From assembly GCA_900321335.1 (NCBI GenBank), contig ONVR01000153.1:1-5655 (forward strand): a stretch of 5,655 nt of DNA, written 5' to 3'. The position numbers and the translations under genes were made by a program. The stretch is from an uncultured Eubacteriales bacterium. Lineage in GTDB: Bacteria > Bacillota > Clostridia > Oscillospirales > Oscillospiraceae. Shown here piece after piece: positions 1-4,269 of this stretch. Position 1 is the stretch's first letter; every line of letters begins with the position of its first letter. The notes under the pieces were generated by a model. The model made no database searches and was not told the origin of the DNA. It saw only the letters and a list, made by a program, of their open reading frames with translations.

Positions 1-65
1 CTTATTTTATTGAAAACTTCCTGCCGGCCTTTGAGCTGACACTGGATGAACTCAATCTGGATTAA
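1..65 (+). CDS. C-terminal end of an unidentified upstream gene (partial)
   Basis: The frame beginning at base 3 is open from the left edge and ends at TAA 63-65. It gives the last 20 residues, which begin YFIENFLPAFEL and end ELNLD. The fragment is too short to assign a family or function. It is supported as coding because its stop codon is fused to the Shine-Dalgarno site of the next gene (TAAGGAG, 63-69), a typical operon junction. A competing reading would start the next gene at ATG 46, inside this tail, but the ribosome site fits ATG 79 much better. The gene is probably co-transcribed with the ACT protein that follows. Confidence 0.55.
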   Translation, partial: YFIENFLPAFELTLDELNLD

Positions 66-78
66 GGAGACAACAACT

Positions 79-348
79 ATGCGCGCTATCGTAACCGTAA
101 TCGGAAAAGACACCGTTGGCATCATCGCCAACGTGTGCAGCCTTCTGGCGGAGAAGGACGTCAACATCCTGGACATCAGTCAGACTGTCATGCAGGAGTA
201 TTTCACCATGATCATGCTGGTGGATACCGCCAAGTGCACCGTGTCCTTCAGCGAGCTCTCCGATATGCTCAAAAAGGACGGAGAGAGCTGCGGTCTGTCC
301 ATCCGCATCCAGCGGGAGGATATCTTCAACGCCATGCACAGAATCTGA
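79..348 (+). CDS. ACT-domain protein, UPF0237 family
   Basis: This 89-residue protein is a single ACT domain. ACT domains are small beta-alpha-beta-beta-alpha-beta modules that usually bind amino acids or similar ligands and often act as dimers. The N-terminal strand and loop (MRAIVTVIGKDTVGI, residues 1-15) has the Gly-Asp/Gly-Ile ligand-loop pattern, followed by a helix and the NILDISQ segment (about 34-40) typical of UPF0237 and GcvR-like proteins. The length matches the family. ATG 79 is chosen because AAGGAG at 64-69 lies nine bases upstream; the in-frame ATG at 46 has no such site and would add 11 unrelated residues. The UPF0210 gene follows after 28 bases. Family pairs of this kind are widespread in Gram-positive bacteria (for example the adjacent pneumococcal SP0238/SP0239), so the ACT protein may regulate or assist its partner. 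That role is inference, as the exact ligand and function are unknown. Confidence 0.93.
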   Translation: MRAIVTVIGKDTVGIIANVCSLLAEKDVNILDISQTVMQEYFTMIMLVDTAKCTVSFSELSDMLKKDGESCGLSIRIQREDIFNAMHRI

Positions 349-376
349 ATTTCACGGGAAGTTGTGAGGATAAGCG

Positions 377-1735
377 ATGATCAATACAGGTGAGATTTTA
401 CAGACGATCGAAATGATCGACCAGCAGCATCTGGATATCCGGACCATTACCATGGGGATCTCTCTGCTGGACTGCGCCCACAGCGATCCGAAGGTGTGCG
501 CAGACAAGATCTATGACAAGATCACCGGCTCTGCCAGGGATCTGGTGAAAACGGGACAGGCCATTGAGCGGGAGTTCGGTATTCCCATCGTCAACAAGCG
601 CATCTCTGTCACGCCCATCGCCCTGGTGGCGGCTGCCTGCGAGACGGAGGATTACGTGCCCTTTGCCCGGGCCATGGACCGGGCGGCGGCAGAGTGCGGC
701 GTGAATTTTATCGGGGGCTTTTCCGCCCTTGTGCAGAAGGGCTTTACCCAGTCGGACCGGAAGCTCATCCGTTCCATTCCCGAGGCCCTGGCGACCACGG
801 ATCTGGTGTGCTCCTCCGTGAACGTGGGCTCCACCAAGGCGGGCATCAACATGGACGCCGTGGCGGAGATGGGGCGCGTGATCAAAAAGACGGCGGCGCT
901 GACCGCGGACCGGGGCGGCTTCGGCTGCGCCAAACTGGTGGTTTTCTGCAACGCCGTTGAGGACAATCCATTCATGGCCGGGGCTTTCCACGGCGTGGGA
1001 GAGGCTGAGCGGGTCATCAATGTGGGCGTATCCGGGCCCGGCGTGGTGTATCACGCCCTTCAGGGCATCAAAGGCGCCAGCTTTGACGTGGTGGCGGAGA
1101 CGGTGAAAAAGACGGCCTTCCGCATCACCCGTATGGGCCAGCTGGTGGCGCAGGAGGCGTCCCGGCGCCTGGGTGTGCCCTTTGGCATCGTGGATCTGAG
1201 CCTGGCGCCCACTCCCGCGGTGGGAGACTCCGTGGCACGGATCCTGGAGGAGATCGGCGTGGAGACCTGCGGTGGTCACGGCACGACGGCGGCCCTGGCC
1301 CTGCTCAACGACGCGGTGAAAAAGGGAGGCGTTATGGCCTCCTCCTCTGTGGGCGGCCTGTCCGGCGCCTTTATCCCCGTCTCCGAGGACGAGGGAATGA
1401 TCGCCGCCGCCGAAAGCGGCGTGCTGACCCTGGACAAGCTGGAGGCAATGACCTGCGTCTGCTCTGTGGGACTGGATATGATCGCCGTGCCCGGCGATAC
1501 CTCCGCCGCGACGCTCTCCGCCATCATTGCCGACGAGGCAGCTATCGGCATGGTCAATTCCAAGACCACCGCCGTGCGCCTGATCCCGGCCCCCGGCTGC
1601 CAGGTGGGGGATACGGTGGAGTTTGGCGGCCTGTTGGGAACGGCCTCGGTCATGCCCGTACACGGCCAGAGCGCCGAGACCTTTATCGCCCGGGGCGGCC
1701 GGATCCCGGCCCCCATGCAGAGCCTGAAAAACTGA
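377..1735 (+). CDS. UPF0210/DUF711 (RNR/PFL-like fold) family protein
   Basis: This 452-residue protein is full length for UPF0210/DUF711, which databases group with the ribonucleotide reductase and pyruvate formate-lyase fold ('PFL family protein'). Family-typical blocks are NFIGGFSALVQKGF (110-123), SSVNVGSTKAGINMDAV (146-162), AFHGVGEAERVINVGVSGPG (203-222), CGGHGTTAALALLNDA (298-313), the Gly/Ser-rich stretch 317-331, and NSKTTAVRLIPAPG (394-407) near the C-terminus. There is no RVxGY glycyl-radical motif near the C-terminus, so it should not be called a formate-lyase. No signal peptide or membrane segment is seen, so it is cytoplasmic. GTGAGG at 364-369 lies seven bases before the ATG. 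It follows the ACT gene by 28 bases and is probably in the same operon, which ends at the hairpin at 1757-1793. The enzymatic activity of the family is, to my knowledge, not established. Several cysteines (88, 145, 184, 191, 298, 360, 362) are candidates for function. Confidence 0.95.
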   Translation: MINTGEILQTIEMIDQQHLDIRTITMGISLLDCAHSDPKVCADKIYDKITGSARDLVKTGQAIEREFGIPIVNKRISVTPIALVAAACETEDYVPFARAMDRAAAECGVNFIGGFSALVQKGFTQSDRKLIRSIPEALATTDLVCSSVNVGSTKAGINMDAVAEMGRVIKKTAALTADRGGFGCAKLVVFCNAVEDNPFMAGAFHGVGEAERVINVGVSGPGVVYHALQGIKGASFDVVAETVKKTAFRITRMGQLVAQEASRRLGVPFGIVDLSLAPTPAVGDSVARILEEIGVETCGGHGTTAALALLNDAVKKGGVMASSSVGGLSGAFIPVSEDEGMIAAAESGVLTLDKLEAMTCVCSVGLDMIAVPGDTSAATLSAIIADEAAIGMVNSKTTAVRLIPAPGCQVGDTVEFGGLLGTASVMPVHGQSAETFIARGGRIPAPMQSLKN

Positions 1736-1750
1736 AGAGCCACGCGCATG

Positions 1751-1799
1751 AAAAACGCACACGGGGCAGAGAAGAATTCTCTGTCCCGTGTGCTTTCTA
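1751..1799. terminator. Bidirectional intrinsic terminator between convergent genes
   Basis: A 17-base-pair inverted repeat has arms at 1757-1773 and 1777-1793 with a three-base loop (GAA). Only one position departs from perfect pairing: G1766 with T1784, a wobble in plus-strand RNA and a C/A mismatch in minus-strand RNA. Five A's precede the left arm (1751-1755), giving a five-U tail for minus-strand transcripts. TTTCTAT follows the right arm and gives a weaker U tail for plus-strand transcripts. It lies 21 bases after the UPF0210 stop and 55 bases after the lipoprotein stop, so it can end both convergent units. The structure is seen directly; its activity is inferred. Confidence 0.85.
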
Positions 1800-1848
1800 T
1801 AGGAAGGAAATGAAAAGGGTCGTCAGGAATCATCGAAGGCAGCTCGCA

Positions 1849-2466
1849 TCATACGAAGCTGGCGTCCCGGAGCGTGCAGTAGACGTAGCTGTTTTCCACA
1901 TAGGTGTCAAATACGCCCACAACGTCGATCATGCTGCCCTGGGCCGGGTAATCCTCCGGATATACGGAATCCCCTGCCAGGCTGAACTCGATGCCCTGGG
2001 CGCAGCAGGAGGCGGCGTCCTTGATGATGCAGGCAAAATAGTACTGATCGGTCGTGCTGTTGTGTTGGACGGAAAAGAAGCCGCTCATTTTGATCGTTTT
2101 GCCGAGATAGTCCGCCGGCGCTGTCATCATATTATAGACCTCGGAGTACACCATGGTGCTGGAAAGAACGGTCAGGTCAATGTCGATCCCTTCCGTGGTG
2201 CTCAAAACGGTGTTTTCATCCGCGTAGACCTGGGGCAGGGGGGCGTTGTCGTTTACGCCGCTCTGCCTGACAGCCGCGTCCTGACTCTCGGTGACATCTG
2301 CCTGATCCAGGCCATCCGCTTTTGCCATCTGTGTTTTCAAAACGTCCTCTACGCTTCCCGAACCGGTCGGGACGCGACTGGCTGTCTGCTCTGTGCCTGC
2401 ACAGCCTGTCACGGCCGCGATAAGGGCAAGACACAGCACAAGCAGGAGGAATGTTCGTCTTTTCAT
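1849..2466 (-). CDS. Small cysteine-containing lipoprotein, unknown function, next to metal ABC transporter
   Basis: This is a 205-residue predicted lipoprotein. It has a basic start (MKRR), a hydrophobic stretch (residues 6-20) and the lipobox V-T-G-C with Cys22 as the lipidation site, so it should sit on the outer face of the membrane. A low-complexity polar linker (about 23-95) leads to a C-terminal domain (about 96-205) rich in beta-type segments: YLGKTIKMSGFF (120-131), YYFACIIKDAASCCAQGIEF (142-161) and IDVVGVFDTY (180-189). The alternation 'GKTIKMSG ... ACII.DA..CC..GIEF ... IDVVGVF' recalls the OB-like C-terminal domain of DUF1980/YcgQ (TIGR03943) proteins; this is a memory-based resemblance, not a confirmed match. 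Cys146 and Cys154-Cys155 could bind metal or form disulfides. ATG 2466 is chosen over upstream in-frame starts because the signal peptide begins there, GGTGG lies six bases upstream, and a promoter lies just before it. It follows the ZnuB-like permease by 109 bases in the same direction, suggesting a role in metal homeostasis (inference). The function is not known. Confidence 0.87.
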   Translation of the reverse strand: MKRRTFLLLVLCLALIAAVTGCAGTEQTASRVPTGSGSVEDVLKTQMAKADGLDQADVTESQDAAVRQSGVNDNAPLPQVYADENTVLSTTEGIDIDLTVLSSTMVYSEVYNMMTAPADYLGKTIKMSGFFSVQHNSTTDQYYFACIIKDAASCCAQGIEFSLAGDSVYPEDYPAQGSMIDVVGVFDTYVENSYVYCTLRDASFV

Positions 2467-2575
2467 GGGAATCCACCGCCTTCCAGTTCCATTATAGTCC
2501 CCGGCGGGCAAAAACGCAATGTGTCTGATCCTGTGGGGCTTCGGAAAACAGGATGCTGGGCCGGTACCGAAGGGC
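2467..2575 (-). other. Gap between permease and lipoprotein genes, with weak stem-loop
   Basis: This 109-base gap contains the lipoprotein promoter and ribosome site (GGCGGTGG, complement of 2473-2480). It also holds a weak seven-base-pair inverted repeat (2528-2534 with 2548-2554, 13-base loop) not followed directly by a U tract. The nearest T run on the minus strand (complement of the A's at 2510-2514) is about 13 bases further on and overlaps the promoter, so this is a poor terminator. No metalloregulator consensus such as the Bacillus Zur box is visible. Confidence 0.4.
2491..2519 (-). promoter_or_regulatory. Sigma-A-type promoter of the lipoprotein gene
   Basis: Read on the minus strand, a perfect -10 hexamer TATAAT occupies 2496-2491. 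A partial -35 hexamer TTGCGT (3 of 6 to TTGACA) lies at 2519-2514, exactly 17 bases away. Transcription would start near 2485-2483, about 18 bases before the ATG at 2466, leaving a short leader that contains the GGTGG ribosome site. This would allow the lipoprotein to be expressed apart from the transporter genes, although read-through from the permease gene is also possible because no convincing terminator lies between them. Confidence 0.6.
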
Positions 2576-3421
2576 TTATGCCCTTGCGCGCCCCACGATC
2601 TTTCCCGCCGCCCAGCAGAGCAGAAACGCCAGAGCGTTGACCGCGACGATGGTCGATCCCACCGGCGTGCCGGCAAGAATGGAAAGCAGAATCCCGACGA
2701 GGGCGCACAGGACCGACACCAGGGCGGAGAAGACAGTGACCGACTTGAAGCTGTGAAACAGCCGCATGCCAGACAGGGCAGGGAAGATCACCAGGGCGGA
2801 GATCAGAAGCGAGCCCACGAGATTCATCGCCAGAACGATGATCACGGCGATCACGATGGCAATCAGAAGGTTATAGTACCCGGCTCTGGTGCCGGTTGCC
2901 GTAACAAAGTCCTCGTCAAAGGTGACGGCGAAGATCTTGTTGTAGAAAAAGAGAAACAGGAGGATCACCGCCACCGACAGCACGGTGCAGAGCACAACGG
3001 TGCGGCCGGACAGGGTCAGAATGGACGTGGATCCGAACAGGGTGCGGCACACGTCGCCGGACAGATTGGTCGATGTGGGAAACAGGTTCATGATCAGGTA
3101 TCCGAAGGCCAGGGAGGCCACGGAGATCATGGCCACGGCGGCGTCGCCCTTAATCTTTGTGTTCTGGCCCGTGCGCAGCAGTAAGATGGCGCTGATCACG
3201 GTGACCGGGAGCACAAAGAGCATCTCATTGGTCAGCTGCAGAACGGTGGCGATGGCCATGGCGCCAAAGGCCACGTGGGACAGCCCGTCGCCGATGAAGG
3301 AAAAACGCCGCAGCACCAGGGTAACCCCCAAAAGAGAGGAGCACAGGGCGATCAGGACCCCGACGATCAGCGCATAACGGACAAAGGGGTACTGCAGATA
3401 CAAAACGAGCTGTTCGATCAA
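2576..3421 (-). CDS. znuB: Metal ABC transporter permease, ABC-3 family (ZnuB/TroC-like)
   Basis: This 281-residue integral membrane protein forms the channel part of a Zn2+ or Mn2+ uptake transporter of the ABC-3 family. Hydrophobic segments fill most of it, roughly 13-37, 47-63, 68-83, 95-113, 140-160, 183-200, 203-216, 230-250 and 254-272. The family signature GDGLSHVAFGAMA (44-56) with His49 is present, as is the conserved cytoplasmic FDEDFVTATG (168-177), which fits the ATPase contact region, and VGSLLISALVIFPA (202-215). The start codon is TTG (3421-3419). It overlaps the ATPase stop as TTGA and has GGTGG six bases upstream, and starting here gives the usual N-terminus before YPFVRYAL. 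This is strong evidence for translational coupling with the ATPase gene. The sequence does not decide between zinc and manganese; the zinc symbol is used by family convention. The protein looks intact. Confidence 0.95.
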   Translation of the reverse strand: MIEQLVLYLQYPFVRYALIVGVLIALCSSLLGVTLVLRRFSFIGDGLSHVAFGAMAIATVLQLTNEMLFVLPVTVISAILLLRTGQNTKIKGDAAVAMISVASLAFGYLIMNLFPTSTNLSGDVCRTLFGSTSILTLSGRTVVLCTVLSVAVILLFLFFYNKIFAVTFDEDFVTATGTRAGYYNLLIAIVIAVIIVLAMNLVGSLLISALVIFPALSGMRLFHSFKSVTVFSALVSVLCALVGILLSILAGTPVGSTIVAVNALAFLLCWAAGKIVGRARA

Positions 3422-4131
3422 GACGGACCACCGCCCCTCTTTCCCTGGAAGAGAAACGCCCCGGCGCCGCTTTGCAGATACGCCTCCCGGGAGCCGAAAA
3501 ACCGCCGTGTCCCCACCTGCAGAATATGGCTGCAGTCGCGGACCGCCGCGGCAAGGTCGTGGGAGATCATCACTATGGTCAGTCCGTCGCGGTTCAGCGA
3601 CGCGATCAATTCATACAGTTCTGCCGTGACCTTCGGGTCCAGACCGGCGGTGGGTTCGTCCAGAAACAGGATCTTTCCCGTGGCGCAGAGGGCCCTTGCC
3701 AGCAGCACCCGCTGCTGCTGGCCGCCGGACAGGTCCCGGCAGCACCGCCGGGAAAGGGAGGAAATGCCCATGCGCGCCATATTTTCCTCCGCCAGCTTTT
3801 TCTCCGCCCGGCTGTAGAACGGGCGCAGTCCGCAGCGGCTCAAACAGCCGGACAGAACGATCTCTCGGACTGACGCCGGGAAATCCTTCTCAATGGCCGT
3901 TTGCTGCGGGAGATAGCCGATCTCATTTTTCTGCAGGCCATCTCCCAACAGGATCTGGCCGGAAACGGGCTTTTGAAGGCCGAGGAGTGTTTTCATCAGA
4001 GTGCTTTTGCCGGAGCCGTTTTCTCCGACGATACAGAGATAGTCCCCGGCGGCCACGGAGAAACTCAGATCCTCCATAACGCTGTGCTGGGCGTATCCAA
4101 CCGCCAGATCGCGTACCGTAAGTATGGCCAT
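3418..4131 (-). CDS. znuC: Metal ABC transporter ATP-binding protein (ZnuC-like)
   Basis: This 237-residue cytoplasmic ATPase powers the metal uptake transporter with the permease encoded just downstream. All nucleotide-binding motifs are intact: Walker A GENGSGKST (36-44), Q-loop at Gln76 (LPQQ), signature LSGGQQQR (134-141), Walker B ILFLDEP (154-160), D-loop AGLD (162-165) and switch His191 (ISHD). The stretch after the Q-loop, with FP at 84-85 and IVLSGCLSRCG (91-101), matches the zinc/manganese (ZnuC/MntB) subfamily. The length is slightly short but normal. ATG 4131 is preceded by GAGAGGTG, read from the complement of 4136-4143, four bases away. The C-terminal codons for Gly-Gly-Gly-Pro-Ser double as the ribosome site of the permease gene, and the stop overlaps the permease start. 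No binding-protein gene is adjacent, and no clear promoter was found in the 138 bases upstream. Confidence 0.95.
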   Translation of the reverse strand: MAILTVRDLAVGYAQHSVMEDLSFSVAAGDYLCIVGENGSGKSTLMKTLLGLQKPVSGQILLGDGLQKNEIGYLPQQTAIEKDFPASVREIVLSGCLSRCGLRPFYSRAEKKLAEENMARMGISSLSRRCCRDLSGGQQQRVLLARALCATGKILFLDEPTAGLDPKVTAELYELIASLNRDGLTIVMISHDLAAAVRDCSHILQVGTRRFFGSREAYLQSGAGAFLFQGKRGGGPS

Positions 4132-4152
4132 ACGTCACCTCTCTCTGAAATC

Positions 4153-4170
4153 GGCGGCCACATGACCGCC
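4153..4170. promoter_or_regulatory. Imperfect 18-base palindrome upstream of znuC, possible operator
   Basis: The sequence GGCGGCCACATGACCGCC is an inverted repeat of two eight-base arms (4153-4160 and 4163-4170) around CA, with a single mismatch. It lies 22-39 bases before the ATPase start codon, a place where a metal-sensing repressor (Fur/Zur or DtxR/MntR class) could act. It does not match a consensus I know for those regulators and is GC-rich, so chance or an RNA hairpin near the ribosome site are alternatives. The repeat is seen; the role is inferred. Confidence 0.3.
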
Positions 4171-4176
4171 TGGAAA

Positions 4177-4215
4177 GGGGCCAGGGGACAACCGGGATGA
4201 TTGCCCCCTGGCCTC
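4177..4215 (-). terminator. GC-rich hairpin after the metallophosphoesterase gene, probable terminator
   Basis: Arms 4179-4191 and 4201-4213 pair over 13 positions with one G-U in minus-strand RNA, around a nine-base loop. The core is the run GGCCAGGGG. It lies 54 bases past the stop of the minus-strand surface protein and 48 bases before the ATPase start. The 3' tail on the minus strand is CCTTTCC, only three U's, so termination may be partial; on the plus strand TTTT follows after five bases. A leader structure that attenuates the transporter genes is an alternative. Confidence 0.5.
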
Positions 4216-4269
4216 ATGTTTTAATCCGTCTGATTTGGCGTGCTTCCCGCGCTTTCAGAAAGCCACCGA

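Larger units (their letters stand above)
4132..4269. other. Intergenic region between surface protein and transporter operon
   Basis: These 138 bases hold the GC-rich hairpin (4177-4215), the imperfect palindrome (4153-4170) and the ATPase ribosome site (complement of 4136-4143). A weak -35-like TTGTCC can be read on the minus strand inside the hairpin, but no acceptable -10 follows at 16-19 bases. A promoter for the transporter genes is therefore not established. No small open reading frame with a ribosome site was recognised. Confidence 0.45.

Noticed and set aside
46..78. Upstream ATG start for the ACT protein
   Set aside because: It adds 11 residues not typical of the family and overlaps the tail of the upstream gene. 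AAGGAG at 64-69 is correctly placed for ATG 79.
377..1735. Calling the UPF0210 protein a pyruvate formate-lyase
   Set aside because: The glycyl-radical motif RVxGY is absent and the length is far below that of true formate-lyases (about 750 residues).
398..1762. Long minus-strand open frame opposite the UPF0210 gene
   Set aside because: Its His/Gly/Arg-rich translation has no recognisable domain, and it mirrors a clearly coding gene. Such frames arise from GC-rich third positions in the real gene.
1810..2640. Plus-strand open frame beginning after a ribosome-site-like AGGAAGG
   Set aside because: The start context is attractive, but the product lacks any recognisable domain and lies opposite the lipoprotein gene, which has a clear signal peptide, lipobox and promoter.
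2467..2676. N-terminal extension of the lipoprotein to 2676
   Set aside because: It would bury the signal peptide behind 70 residues and run through the promoter and into the permease gene.
4251..4263. GCTTTCAGAAAGC palindrome after the surface-protein stop
   Set aside because: Only a five-pair stem with a three-base loop and no U tract; most likely chance.
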